This document shows, one piece after another, positions 22,625 through 34,998 of a stretch of 64,000 nucleotides of DNA. Numbering within the stretch: position 1 is the first letter of the stretch; the number at the start of each line of letters is the position of its first letter. The position numbers and the translations under genes are program-made. This stretch comes from Welwitschia mirabilis. Lineage: Eukaryota > Gnetophyta > Gnetopsida > Welwitschiales. Under the pieces are notes generated by a model. That model ran no database searches and was not told the DNA's origin. It worked only from the letters and a program-made list of their open reading frames with translations. The stretch lies in NCBI GenBank assembly GCA_051453625.1, contig JBOZIK010000001.1, positions 14,540,780-14,604,779 on the forward strand, given 5' to 3'.

Positions 22625-23416
22625 TGAAAATGCAGCGTTCACAATTGCTTCTTTAGGCATGCTTGGCAACATTGCTCTCCATAGTCCCCTGAAGTAGTGG
22701 CATTTCCCTGAGATGATTGAGAATGCAATTTTTTCACGTTTTCTGATGGACTGCAGGACGGGATTCTCGAGACGCAGCAAATCTGGAAATGTTAATTTCT
22801 GCCTGCGGATGCATATTATCCCCCATGTTAACCTTTGAATGCAAATTACCCGTAGTAGTTAAACCAGAATGTCCACTTTCATTATCCTTAATTTCAGAAT
22901 CATATTGATCGATTTGGAAGTCACTGCGTTCTATTTTACGCTGAAGCGAGCTATCAAATCTACAGTGATCTAATGCCATGCGTTAAAGTTCATCTGTTGA
23001 CATAGTATTCAAACGCTTGTTTTAGACCTTGTTTTCTGTTTGAGAATATGAAGATCCATTTTCATGCTGTGTTTCAGAGAATGAAAATTCCTCTTTTTTT
23101 TTTGGTATCCTTTTCTTTTTGCATTCAACATTGTATTATAAGCTGTCCTGAATGATCTTTCAAAAGCTTTAGAAAGCCGATAACTTTCAGCGCGTGAGAC
23201 TTGAAGACGAAACCAGAAATGAAGGGATTTCACATTCTGCATCAAAAGTCAAAAAAATAGATAAACCGAAAAATCAACTCTCTTAGAAGAAATATCTGTA
23301 CCTCCAATGATTCTTCAATCGCAGCTCCCAGAAGCTGAAGCATAAAATACAACTCAGATTAAATCACATCATCAAATCATGAAATGAAAGAGTAAAACCT
23401 GATGATCGGTAATCTG
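22625..23416 (-). pseudogene. Fragment of an unidentified multi-exon plant gene
   Basis: Minus-strand exon-like pieces with canonical splice signals: a 15-base piece ITDHQ (about 23415-23401), a 33-base piece LLGAAIEESLE (about 23335-23303) and a long piece from about 23238 that opens NVKSLHFWFRLQVSRAESYR and continues LSKAFERSFRTAYNTMLNAK. Further on the frame breaks, but MALDHCRFDSSLQRKIERSD and, near 22690-22625, LPSMPKEAIVNAAFSTSKL still look protein-like. The composition and the phase-0 junctions argue for real coding ancestry. I do not recognise the family. It faces the PPR fragment tail to tail. At least two stops or shifts in the last piece suggest a pseudogene. Confidence 0.5.
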
Positions 23417-24839
23417 TAAAAATGAGAAAGCCAACATGCTATTTGAATTGCTCTGGTAAGAGATCAAAAATTGGAAAATTGCAGGCATGTTTTGCTTAAT
23501 AAAAATTGATCAATAACTTTGTCATGAAAAAGTCCAGCGAAATAAAAAACTGGAAAGTATTGTGGGTATGGCATTCAGACTATGGCGTCATGCTGTAAAT
23601 GTTAAGTACCATGGAGGTTGTTAACTATTAAACCTTGTCACATTAATAACTCAAATAACATCACATGTTCAGTTAAAAACTTATGTGAGAAGCAACTAAA
23701 TATTACCGAGTTTTAACTATTTTTATTTTAAAAACTAAAATGAAATTAAATTTATAATGAGATATTTCATTAATTAAGGTCACATTGTTTGAAAGGCAGC
23801 TGGGAAATTCATATTGAAATTCGTTTTTTTTGGTAATAAACAACCTCATCAGCATTTTAAGGCCACAAGCATGGAGTGTTGGGAGTTTTGTAGAGCTTGA
23901 ATGATCTTGTAATGAGATCATCTCATTCACATTTTTCTATTGTTTGTCTTACCTTCTATTTAATGAAGTATTTGGTATTCAAATTACTACTCTCATTAGA
24001 GTGTTATACTATTGTGAGATTGATCTTTTTTTTATCATAAAATAACTAAATGCCATAGACAGAATAATCTTTATAAAGTTATGTAGTGGGGGCGGGTGGC
24101 CTACAGAAAAGGGGTACCCCTGATGCGTATGCAGGGGGGGTAAGGGTTCGTATGCGATGCGGTGAACGAATGGGCGAAGCGGCCTTTCCCTCAATCACAA
24201 TTTTTTAAAGGAACTTCATTCACTAAGTGAAAACCCATGGGTAATCCTTATCAACCCGAGAGCTGACCAACAACTATAACAAATGTCTAAGGCTCTCTTG
24301 TGGTTTATACCCATGACGTTGAGGCCTATACTTCAGTGTGCCTTGACTACATGAACATGAACCACAAGCCAACCTGTACAATTCAAACCCAAGATCAAAT
24401 CATGAAATTAACAGTTAAAAGTTAATAACTAAGAAAATTAAGTCATTTGATTTAAGAAATTTAGAGAAAAATTATTATAAGAAGAATTATTAATTAATAA
24501 ATCAAAGAAACAATTAACTTCATTATTGTTGTTACCAACAGAATCTAGTAGTACAAAAATCTTAGTTAAAGTGATAATTATAATTATTTTCCATTCATGT
24601 TGAAAAGTCATGATCTTTAATATAAAATTATAAATTGTATATTTAAGCATACACATATTATTAATGATAATAAAAGATATACAACGGAGTTTTTCATGGG
24701 TTTTCAATGGAGTTTTTTAACACAATTGGGAAATAGTGAAATAGGAATTAATGCACTTAGCCATCTATTAATGACAAGTAGATTTTCAACTAGACACAAG
24801 GAAGGCCTATGGTAGAATTAATTCAAAAATTATGACTTT
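23417..24839. other. Non-coding stretch with a GC-rich patch
   Basis: AT-rich apart from about 24086-24185, which is G+C-rich with many intact CpG sites and a perfect palindrome ggggtacccc at 24111-24120. No domain is readable in the ORFs across it. Confidence 0.45.
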
Positions 24840-25800
24840 GGTATTGGAAAGGATAGAATTTCCTAAGCATCAGCTTTAGTCTTGTTTTAAACATAGCAGA
24901 TATTCTATATTACTAAATACTTTTAAAATAAAAGCATTTTAACCTTAGGCAAGGGGACCCACTATTACCATATTTGTTCATCTTAACAATGGAGGGACTA
25001 GGAGGATGTACTAGAAATGCAAAAGAGAAAGGTCTAGTACGACGTTGGGTCCCAACATATGATGGTGGGAAGATTACAAATATTTAATCTATAAATGATA
25101 CAGCTCTATCCTTCAACATTTTAGAGTTGTGATGGCTTTAGATAAGGGGACCCACCATCACCAGTATCGTTTGTCTTAGCAAATGGTGGGACTAGAAGGA
25201 TCTGTTAGAAAAAGCAAAAGAGGAAGGTTATGTTGGCTCCTACCTCATATTAGTGAGGAACTTATAGATGTTCAATTTGTAGATGGTACAATTTTATTCT
25301 CTGAAGATGATAGAGAGAACATTAACACTATTAGAAGGGGTTTATTGGATATTTTAGAAGTGACAAAATTACTAATTAATTGTAAGAGATAAGGATTTCA
25401 TTTAGAGAAAAGAAAATTGCACAAATTTACAAATATTCTTGGTTATCATATAAACCAAAAACTATTTGAGACTCCTTATTTTTTATGGGAGGTTTACCAA
25501 AAGTTTATGAAACTAGGTTTTAGAGATGGTCAATGAGAAAGTATAGGATTGACACAGAAATATGTTATCAAAGACAAGGAGGGTTTAGCTTGTGAGAAGT
25601 CAAGTATAGCCTTTTATACCTTATACAATGTTAATGTGTCATACAAGTCTCTTATTCATCGTTTGGAGAAGATGGAAAGAGACTTTGCATGGGGAAATAT
25701 GGTAGAAAAAGGATCACACACATTAAGGGGGAGCTAATTTGTGAAAGTTAAGAGGCTAAAAGTAGAGGATTAAAACATCTATTAGGATTCAAATATGCAT
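24840..25800 (+). pseudogene. LINE reverse-transcriptase fragments, two overlapping copies
   Basis: A first fragment reads LRQGDPLLPYLFILTMEGLGG (24945-25010), the RQGDPLSPyLF block of L1-type RT. A second begins at about 25140 with the same region again (RGPTITSIVCLSKWWD-like, shifted) and continues ELIDVQFVDGTILFSEDDRE (25258-25320), the Y/F-x-DD block with the second Asp changed to Gly, then ILEVTKLLINCKR. The late block LEKMERDFAWGN (25660-25700) follows. The two copies share about 90 bases at an offset near 190. Stops throughout; no endonuclease part was seen. Confidence 0.8.
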
Positions 25801-28317
25801 TAATAGGGTAATTAATATAACCACTATTAAATACGTCTAGACCATACGATAAGGTTATGAAGTTAAAATATCTATGTAGTAATGTTCAAAGTGCCCAAAT
25901 TCATTTAATCTTCATCTATACGGAGAGCTATATAGAAAGTTAGATGGGGATTGAGGAAATTTATGAGCGAAAGAGATGATAGATGGATATGAACAGAGAA
26001 GCAGAAAAATAAGCTTATGATATTATTTATCCAAGTTAGAAGGACATAATTAATGTATTATTTTAAAAAAAAGAATTTTAACTCCATGATTAGGGTTGCC
26101 TATGCCTAAAACAATGTTTTAAATAGGGCGACATGTCGTCCTATAAACTTTCGCTTAACCTATAAACTTTTATTTAGAAAGTGTTTGTTTCAAAAAACAT
26201 TTTGAAAATGTTGATAAAATATTATCAATTGTATATGTTGGTAATATGCTATGACACAAACCCCAAAAGTTGGCTACCAATGGGGAAAGAGGATGAAATA
26301 AAAAACAAAGGACAAGGCAAACACATGCCATCTCCAACAGTGTGTCTTATGTGACTCTGCTTGTGTCCTTTGATCTTCAACCTTTCTTTGATCTTCTTTT
26401 TCATTTATTATAGATTTTTATCTTCTCCTTTAAACATGGTTTGATGACAAAACAGTTTCACAATTGTGTGATGTTGAAACAAGGGCAATAAAAGTAACTC
26501 ACAAGTTTTGCAACATAAGCCTTTTTGGTAACTTAATTAAAATATCATAATGCAAGCATTTGAGGCACAACATGTGCAAGTATGCCTCGACTTGTATTTT
26601 GTAATGACACTTGATGTGATATTATACAACTTATATGTTATTCTTGTTACATGCTTTTTTTCCCACAATACCATGCAATCAGCAATTGGTGTTATTATGG
26701 TTTGAATATTTTATATCATATGTTTCTTTTCCACAAATTCTAAAATTTTATAAACATTTTTTCAATAGTATTCAACAAATTGTATGCAATGGGTAATATT
26801 TCCACATAATAACTTAGTTTTTAATTGTCTATGAACTCACTTATTTTTAATTGTTTATACATATTGCAAATATTATATTTCCTCAATTTTTGAATAAAGC
26901 AATTATCAATATTCTACACTGACACCATGACATGTCTCTCCAGCATGACTTTTCATGCTATAAACATAAACCAATTGCCTACACTTATATCATGGTCTAA
27001 AATTTGTAAAGGACAAATAAATATAGACTTTTTTAAGTTGAATATTAAAGAGACCCTTTATACCCATTATGCAATAAAAAGGAAGAGATGCCAACGCATT
27101 TATTTATGCATTATGATATCATGTTACCATTTTAGTATAAGATTAGAGTAATTATGTGAAATTACTCTCTTTTACCATTGAATCAAATCATGACAGCTAA
27201 CACATGGACATGCATAGGCTCTAGAAAGATAGGGTACACATGGTAAGCTCTCTGTGTTTGCTATTGAATGCGATTCAGACTACTAAAAATTCAAAAATTG
27301 GTAATGGCAAAGAGTAGCATAAAAGCTAGAGCTAGATGAGGGCAATTTAAGACTAAGTAGATATTTGCAAGTGGACAGGGAAACAAAGATATAATTTAAT
27401 GTTAGCATTCAAATATTGAACTTTATGTTTAACATTCAGTAAATCAGAAATAATACTTTATTTGAAAATTGTAAACTTTTATTGTAGTGAATCTCTCAAC
27501 ATTATGTCCCAACCATAATAAAAACAAGTTTATCTTAGTTTTCAAAATAACAATAAATAACATGGAGAGTACCTTTGGTCACCTTTCTGGTTATCTCCTC
27601 CTTTTACTTTACAATTTTTTTACCCCAAAATCCTAACAGGTTGTAGAGGCTTTAACCTTTTCAATCCCTTAGATTTAAAAGTTTTGGAACTTAGTATTTA
27701 TAGGGTTAAGTCCGCTCCTCAGACCTTACACGCTATTTCATTACTCTACCATTAACTAAATGGCTGGATAAGTGTTCTAAGGTAGGCTGGTCTCTCCAGA
27801 TAGGCTGGCTTTTCTAAATAGAAACCACAAAGAAGAACAGAATCTGCAAATTTTGAAGAAGATGACAGAATTACAAGGTCAGCTACTCAACTTAAAATGA
27901 TATCCTATCTTAAACCATAAGAATAAGCAATTAATTACTCTGAAGATGATACATGCTTCAGAAATACTTGAGAAAACCAGCCATCTCAAGAAGGCTTACA
28001 AATAAGTTACAGAATGATGAGCATTACTGTAGCCTATTGTAAGATTTTGAAAATCATTCCTTCTCCAAGATTTCAGGCTTGTAGTATGTGCTCATTGAAG
28101 AACAACAGGCAAAAGTTTCTACAACGAAAAGTGAAGGGAAAAAAATGAATTCTTTAGTTGATTAAGCAACCATTTATAGCATTAGGAGAAAGTAATATCT
28201 GCTTAATTAAGATTAATATAAAAAATACTCGTAGTGCTGTAATGCAGTCATGAGTATTTGAAATTAGCAGTGTCAATTAGCTTACGTTACTAAGTCCTCA
28301 CACTTATGTACTTCTAT
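25801..28317. other. Long stretch with no recognised gene
   Basis: AT-rich. I read short ORFs on both strands and none resembles a known domain. No LTR pair or terminal repeat was found by eye. Confidence 0.4.
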
Positions 28318-28322
28318 GGATG

Positions 28323-28890
28323 TGATACATACTGGGAAAGCAAATAAAGTAGTTCTTCCTTTCGAGTGGGAAGAGATCACTCCTTAGTCTAATTGACTCA
28401 AAAATTCTCGATGCCTTTATTCTAAAAGAAGTCTAATTAAATACATAATGAAATCCTATAATAGTGGATCACTAACTAATTCCACTATCTCCACTCCAAT
28501 ATNNNNNNNNNNNNNNNNNNNNNNNNNNNNNNNNNNNNNNNNNNNNNNNNNNNNNNNNNNNNNNNNNNNNNNNNNNNNNNNNNNNNNNNNNNNNNNNNNN
28601 NNAATTAAATACATAATGAAATCCTATAATAGTGGATCACTAACTAATTCCACTATCTCCACTCCAATCATACTGGACTACTACTAATAATAACTGATTC
28701 CACTATCTCCACTCCAACCATACTAGACTGTCACTAATAATAACTGAATGTAAATAATTTGACTAATTCAATAAGACTCTTTCAAATAATAATAAAATAA
28801 ATTTAGAGACAATAATTTGAAAACCAATTAGGCATATGGGCCATGTTTGTGGATCTTCTTAATGGACCTGAATCACTTTGGCCCGTATCA
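28323..28890 (-). repeat. Left (3') LTR of the composite gypsy array
   Basis: Starts tgatacatactggg and ends gcccgtatca on the plus strand, with a purine-rich tract (minus strand GAGAGGGAGGAAGA) just inside at 28891-28904. A 100-base N run (28503-28602) sits inside it, with the flanking sequence 28433-28502 repeated at 28603-28670, so the true LTR is nearer 380 bases. A 40-base unit around ccactatctccactcc also repeats at 28690-28745. Confidence 0.85.
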
Positions 28891-30318
28891 TCTTCCTCCC
28901 TCTCATAAAAAGCCTTGTCCTCAAGGTCCAATTTACAAGCCTAGCCTGTGGAAGATATTGGAAGAGATGATGGATCACAGCTGGAATGCACTTACGCTGA
29001 TCTGTATAAATAATAAACCTGTGTCTGAAAAGGTAATGTTGCCATTTTTTTACTGCTTCTGTAACTCCAAATAATTCTCTGGTATATGTTGATGCAGATT
29101 TCATGCTTGAAAGGAGTTTCTTGTTGAAAAAGGCTATGAGATGATCATTGGGTCAAAGAACTACTCCAACTGCAAGTCCAAAAGCATTAGTGATGGGTTC
29201 AAAGGGCAAAGAAAAGTTTGGTAGGACTAGGATAGGTAGGGTACTCATGAATGTTCTTAGGATAGTGAAAGCCTCAGAGGTAGATGTGTTTCAAGTAAAC
29301 TAATTTGGTTTAAGCAAATCCGTGAGAGGAGAGGCTAAATAGGCATACCCATATACGATTCTCTGATAATACCCAGTAAGGCCAAGAAAGCCTCATAAGG
29401 CTGTAACCGTGATGGGTGCAGGTCACTCAACGATGGCTTGTATTTTATCGAGATCCACACAAACACTAGTAAATGAGATAACATGACTAAGATAATGAAC
29501 CAATGGAATACCAAAAATGCATTTAGAAAGTTTAGCATAAAACTTGTGTTCAGCAAGGAGAGAGAAAACTTGAGAGAGATGGTCTAGATGCTCTTGCCAT
29601 AACTTATTAAAAACTAGTATATCATCAAAAANNNNNNNNNNNNNNNNNNNNNNNNNNNNNNNNNNNNNNNNNNNNNNNNNNNNNNNNNNNNNNNNNNNNN
29701 NNNNNNNNNNNNNNNNNNNNNNNNNNNNNNNTTAAAAACTAGTATATCATCAAAAAATACCAACACAAACTATCTTAAAAAGTCTCAGAATAAATCATTC
29801 ATAGTTTCTTAGAAGGTTGAGGGAGCATTTATCAAACTGAATAGCATAACCAAAAATTCGTAGTGTTTGTCACATGTTTAGAATGCTATCTTATGAGTAT
29901 CCTTAAGACAAATGTGGATCTAGTGATAACCCGATCTGAGGTCAATCTTAGAGAAAAATTTAGCCCCATGTAGCTCATCCAGTAGCTCATCAACAATGTG
30001 AATAGAAAACTGATCTCAAATGATAATAGTATTTAAAGCCCTGTAATCGACACAGAAATGCTAAGTGCCATCCTTTTGTTTAACTAAAAGTACTGGGGAT
30101 GAATAGGAATTGTTGGTTAGCTTAATGATACCATCTTTAAGCATCTTGGAAATAAGTTCAGTCATTACTTTTTTTTGGTATTGTGGGTAGCGATAAGGTT
30201 TAACATTAACGAGGCTAGTGTCAGGGAGCAGGTAAATCTAGTAGTCATAAGGACGAGCTGGTGGTAGGTCAGTAGGTTAATCACAAATAGCAAAGAAAGT
30301 AGCAAGTAAGGCCTTTAG
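28859..30318 (-). pseudogene. gypsy RT and RNase H, region A
   Basis: On the minus strand from right to left: RT block [38 protein letters not shown] (about 30010-29890), FLVMLFSLINAPSTF, the catalytic block VFFDDILVF (about 29740, with a second partial copy across the N run at 29632-29731), then ISFTSVCVDLDKIQA and [11 protein letters not shown]. RNase H reads TYTRELFGVTEAVKKWQHYL and FRHRFIIYTDQ (29090-28980). RNase H then joins directly to a C-terminal LEDK-type tail before the polypurine tract, so integrase has been deleted. Many in-frame stops. Confidence 0.88.
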
Positions 30319-30597
30319 NNNNNNNNNNNNNNNNNNNNNNNNNNNNNNNNNNNNNNNNNNNNNNNNNNNNNNNNNNNNNNNNNNNNNNNNNNNNNNNNNN
30401 NNNNNNNNNNNNNNNNNNNNNNNNNNNNNNNNNNNNNNNNNNNNNNNNNNNNNNNNNNNNNNNNNNNNNNNNNNNNNNNNNNNNNNNNNNNNNNNNNNNN
30501 NNNNNNNNNNNNNNNNNNNNNNNNNNNNNNNNNNNNNNNNNNNNNNNNNNNNNNNNNNNNNNNNNNNNNNNNNNNNNNNNNNNNNNNNNNNNNNNNN

Positions 30598-32077
30598 CAG
30601 GAATAATAGGTTAAAGGCATGGTCTTGAAAGGAAAGTAAAATAGGGGAACATTGGCCTTCGCATGTGATAGAGTCCCCGTTTCCTACTATTACTGGAAAT
30701 TCATTAATAGCTAGGATAGGGAGTCCTAGAAATTAGATAATGTGGGGTTGAATGATGTTATGATTACTACCTGAATTAATAAGAACTATAAAAGGCTAGC
30801 CCTTAATGGTTCCAATAACCCTTAGTATACAAGGGTAGGAAAATCCAAGGTATGCAGCTAAGGATAAATGGCAAGGGTTAGAGTCTCCATGTGGGTAAGA
30901 GGTAGGAATTATGGTCTGGTCTATGGGTGGCATAGGCTGGTCACCAGCTACGGGACCAGACGTGGGTATGGATGCGTCATTGAGGTCAGTGATAAGGAAA
31001 TTAGAGTCAAGGCCATCATTGTTAATAAGGGTAAGGAACTGAGGTGTCTTACATTTATGGGAAGTGTTGTACTTCTTACTAAAATTGAAACAAAGGCTTT
31101 TAACATATTTATCTTGCATTTTATATTGAGTTTGGTGACAGACAAGTGAGTTAGAGGTAGGTTTATTAATTTGGGAAAAAGGAGTTTGGGATGGTCGTGA
31201 TGGCAGTACTGGGAGAGCTAGTGGTGATGAAGAAAAAGAGGGTTGTGTACTTGGGAAATACCTGTTGGTAGGCTTAGAATCTACAATTTTAACCTCGATG
31301 AGTCGAGCCATGCCAATGGCTTATGAAATGATGACAGGGTGTAAAATAGCTAGCTCACATCGAATGTCCATGCACAGACCTGAGATGAAGCAATCTAAAA
31401 TGGCGTCTGCTAAAAGGCCAAAAACACGGTTATTGTGCTGCTCAAATGTGTACTGATACTCGAAGACAGTGCTGGTCTAATGTAACTTAAATAAGGCATC
31501 TCAATGATTCTCATACTTAGTAGGTCTCACATGGAGTTCCAAGTCACACTGAAAGGTAGTCCAGGTTGTGAACTGGTTATTAGCCAACATCCACTTGTAC
31601 CAACTCAAAGCAGTCCCATGCATATAGAAAACAACCATAGCAATATGCTAATCCATAAGGGTATTATAAAAATTAAAGAAGTTCTCGGTGTGAAAGAACC
31701 AGTCCAATGGATTAGATCCCGTGAATGGGTTGAGGGTGGTTTTTGATTGTTTTTGTATGAATTAGAAGGATGGCATGAATATTTACTGCGGTGTGGTGGA
31801 AGAGGACACAACGTTAGGGTTGACAGCTGGGATGGAGGCGGAGGTGGGGGTAATGACCAAATGGAGAGAGGGTGGTAAAGATTTGAGGGAATGAATTTCA
31901 AAAAGGATTTTAGTGATATCGTTTTGATGACGCTATTGGGTATGGACTTATTCACCCTCATAATGAGTTTGAAAAGATCAGAATAATTCCATGAGGAGAG
32001 CAACTTAATCCTCAAGAAAGGAAGCTATGGAGGATTGTCTATTTTTCGAAGGCATAGGTTCAGGACTAAAAGAACCA
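30598..32077 (-). pseudogene. gypsy gag and protease, region A
   Basis: The 171-residue open stretch at 31311-30796 carries a degenerate zinc knuckle, CFNFSKKYNTSHKC at about residues 74-87, with the second Cys replaced by Ser. A proline- and serine-rich linker and a block like SLAAYLGFSYPCILRVIGT, which precedes the protease in related elements, surround it. The N-terminal gag part (32015-31605) is rich in Pro (a PPPPPP run) and Lys. The protease block continues toward 30640 but is interrupted. Frames are broken by stops. Confidence 0.75.
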
Positions 32078-32078
32078 A

Positions 32079-32282
32079 TGATATGTATTGGGAAAGAAAA
32101 TAAAGTAGTTCTTCCTTTTAAGTAGGAAGAAATCATCCCTTAGTCTAATTAACTTAAAAATTCTCAATGCCTGTGTTCTGAAAGAAGTCTGATTAAATAC
32201 ATAATTAAATCCTATAATAGTGGATCACTAACTAATTCCACTATTTCCACTCCAATCATACTGGACTGCTACTAACAATAAC
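32079..32282 (-). repeat. Middle LTR of the composite gypsy array, truncated by a gap
   Basis: Aligns with 28323-28502 and with 34649-34850, starting tgatatgtattggg. It ends at the N run 32283-32382; after the gap the sequence (about 32383-32515) does not resemble the rest of the LTR. Confidence 0.8.
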
Positions 32283-32382
32283 NNNNNNNNNNNNNNNNNN
32301 NNNNNNNNNNNNNNNNNNNNNNNNNNNNNNNNNNNNNNNNNNNNNNNNNNNNNNNNNNNNNNNNNNNNNNNNNNNNNNNNNN

Positions 32383-34648
32383 ATAACAGTTCTGACCTAA
32401 TGTTTTGTAGAAGAGAAAGTCTAGTATCTGATGTGGAAAAATAATCTTGGAGCTTGGATAGCCACTACAATGTTAGAGAAGAGACTGCATGAAAACTAGG
32501 TTATTCAATTCTAGAACGCGCATGTTCGGAATGTTGTCTTATGAGTATCCTTAGGACAAAAGTGGATCTGGTGATAACCTGATCTGAGGTCAATCTTAAA
32601 GAAAATTTTAGGCCCCTGTAGTTCATCCAGTAGCTCATCAATAGTGGGAATAGGAAACTGATCCCGAATAGTAATAGCATTTAAAGCCTTATAATCAATG
32701 CAAAAATCCCAAGTGCCATCCTTTTTTTTTGACTAAAAGTACTAGGTTTGAATAGGAACTATTAGTTGGCTTAATGATACCATCTTTAAGCATCTCAGAA
32801 ATAAGTTCAGTCATCACTTTTTTCTAGTATTGTGGATAGCAGTAAGGTTTAACATTAATGGGGCTAATGTTTGAGAGTAGGTGAATCTAGTAATCATGAG
32901 GGCGAGCTAATGATAGGTCAGTAGGTTTATCGAAGAAAGTATCAAGTAAGGCATTTAGGTAAGGGTTAGGTGTAGTAGGTATATCAAAATGTAGAGTCAT
33001 GGAAGGGAAGAATGATAGACAAGATATGGCTATAGGGAATTAGAGAACCTGTTTTTACCTTTCAGGATACTTGATTAGGTGTAGCTGGGGAAAGTGTTGG
33101 ATTGCCAAAAAGGGTGAGAAGGGAATCATTGTGATAGAAGCTCATATAGGGAACTGAAAAATCAGCTAGAATGGGGTCCTAGTTGACTAAGCCATTCAAT
33201 CCCTAAAAGAAGATCAGCACCTTGAATAGGAAGAAGTAGGAATAAGAGGTCAAAAGAATGGTCTTGAAAGGAAAGTGAAATAGTGGAACATTAGCCTTGG
33301 CATGTGATAGAGTCCCCATTTCCTACCATTACTGGAAATTCATTAATAGTCAGGATAGGAAGTCCTAGAAATTGAGAAATATGGGGTTGAATGATGTTAT
33401 GAGTACCACCTGAATCAATAAGAACTATAAAAGGCTAGTCCTTAATGGTTCTAGTAATCCTTAGTGTACAAGGATAGGAAAAACCAAGGTATGTAGCTAA
33501 GGATAAATGGCAAGGTTTAGAGTCTCCATGCGGGTAAGAGGTAGGAATTATGGTATGATCTATGGGTTGCGTAGGCTGATCATCAACTATAGGATCAGAC
33601 GTGGGTATGGATGGGTCATTGAGGTTAGTGATAAGGAAATTAGAGTCAAGGCCATCATTGGCAATGAGGATAAGGAACTGAGGTATCTTACATTTATGGG
33701 AAGAGCTGTATTTCTTATTAAAATTAAAACAAAGGCCCTTAGCACATTTATCTTGAATTTTAGATTGAGTTAGGCAGTAGACAGGTGAGTTAGAGGTAGG
33801 TTTATTAATTTGAAAAAAAGGAGTTTCGGATGGTCATGAGGACAATACTGGGAGAGCTAGTGGTGATGAAGAAAAAGAGGGCTGTGTACTTGGGAAATAC
33901 CTAATTTTCGGCTTAGAATCTGTAATTTTAGCCTTGATGAGCTGAGCCATGCCAATGGCCTACGAAATGATGATAGGGTGCAANNNNNNNNNNGAATGTC
34001 CATGTATAGACCTGAGATGAAGTAATCCAAAATGACATTTATTGAAAGGCTAAAAACATGATTATTGTGCTGCTCAAATGTGTCCTGATACTAGGAGATT
34101 GTGCCAGTCTGATGTAACTTAAACAAGGCATCTCAATGATTCTCATACTTAGTAGGTCTAAAATGGAGTTCCAAGTCACGCTGAAAGGTAGTCCAGGTTG
34201 TGAACTGATTATTAGCCAACATCTACTTGTACTAACTTAAAGCAGTCTCATGCATATAGAAAATAGTCATAGCAATATGTTGATCCATAGGGGTATTGTA
34301 AAAATTAAAGAAGTTCTCGGTGTGAAAGAACCAGTCCAATGGATCAAATCCTGTGAATGGGTTGAGGGTGATTTTCNNNNNNNNNNGGGTTGATAGCTGG
34401 GGTGGAGGTGGAGGTGGGGGTAATGACCAAATGAAGAGAGGGTGGTGCAGATTTGAGGGATTGGATTTTAAAAAGGATTTTGGTGATATTGTTTTGATGG
34501 CGATGTTGGGTATAAACCTATTCATCATCATAATGAATTTGAAAAGAGCGGAAGAATTCCATGAGGAGAGTAACTTGATCCTCAAGAGAGGGAGCCGTGG
34601 AGGATTGTCTATTTTTCGGAGGCATGGGTTCAGGACTAAAAGCACCAA
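32383..34648 (-). pseudogene. gypsy gag-protease-RT start, region B
   Basis: From 34648 leftward: gag with a proline run (near 34420), degenerate knuckle, protease lead-in, and the first RT blocks, ending near 32518 within the segment that follows SGYHQIHI. The nucleotide sequence is closely similar to region A over about 2.1 kb (compare 33500-33780 with 30868-31149). Beyond 32518, unrelated sequence and a gap take over, so the rest of pol is lost. N runs of 10 at 33984 and 34377. Confidence 0.8.
34628..34648 (-). other. Putative primer-binding site of the gypsy array
   Basis: On the minus strand, TGGTGCTTTTAGTCC directly follows the LTR end ATATCA. A near-identical sequence lies beside the middle LTR at 32058-32078. 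Position and the initial TGG fit a tRNA 3' CCA end; I cannot name the tRNA. Confidence 0.6.
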
Positions 34649-34998
34649 TGATATGTATTGGGAAAGTAAATAAAGTAGTTCTTCCTTTCAAGTGGGAAGA
34701 GATCACCCCTTAGTCTAATTGACTTAAAAATTCTCAATGCCTTTATTTTGAAAGAAGTCTGATTAAATACATAATTAAATCCTATAATAGTGGATCACTA
34801 GCTAATTCCACTATCTCCACTCCAATCATACTGGACTACCACTAATGATAACTAAATGTAAATAATTTGAATAATTCAATAAGACTCTTTCAAATAAAAA
34901 TAAAATAAATTTAGAGACAATAATCTGAAAACCGACTACACATACGGGCCATGTGTATGGATCTTCTTAATGGGCCTAAATCACTTTGGCCCAGATTA
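34649..34998 (-). repeat. Right (5') LTR of the composite gypsy array
   Basis: About 350 bases, starting tgatatgtattggg and ending ggcccagatta, followed by the target repeat ggatg. Closely similar to the left LTR throughout, including the block aataatttgaataattcaataagactctttcaaata. Confidence 0.88.

Noticed and set aside
24009-24194. Minus-strand 61-codon ORF across the GC-rich patch
   Set aside because: Proline/histidine content follows base composition; no motif or neighbour supports it.
30868-31456. Plus-strand ORFs in the gypsy array, with counterparts at 33507-33773 and 34353-34673
   Set aside because: Antisense shadows of gag; they recur because the two internal regions are homologous.
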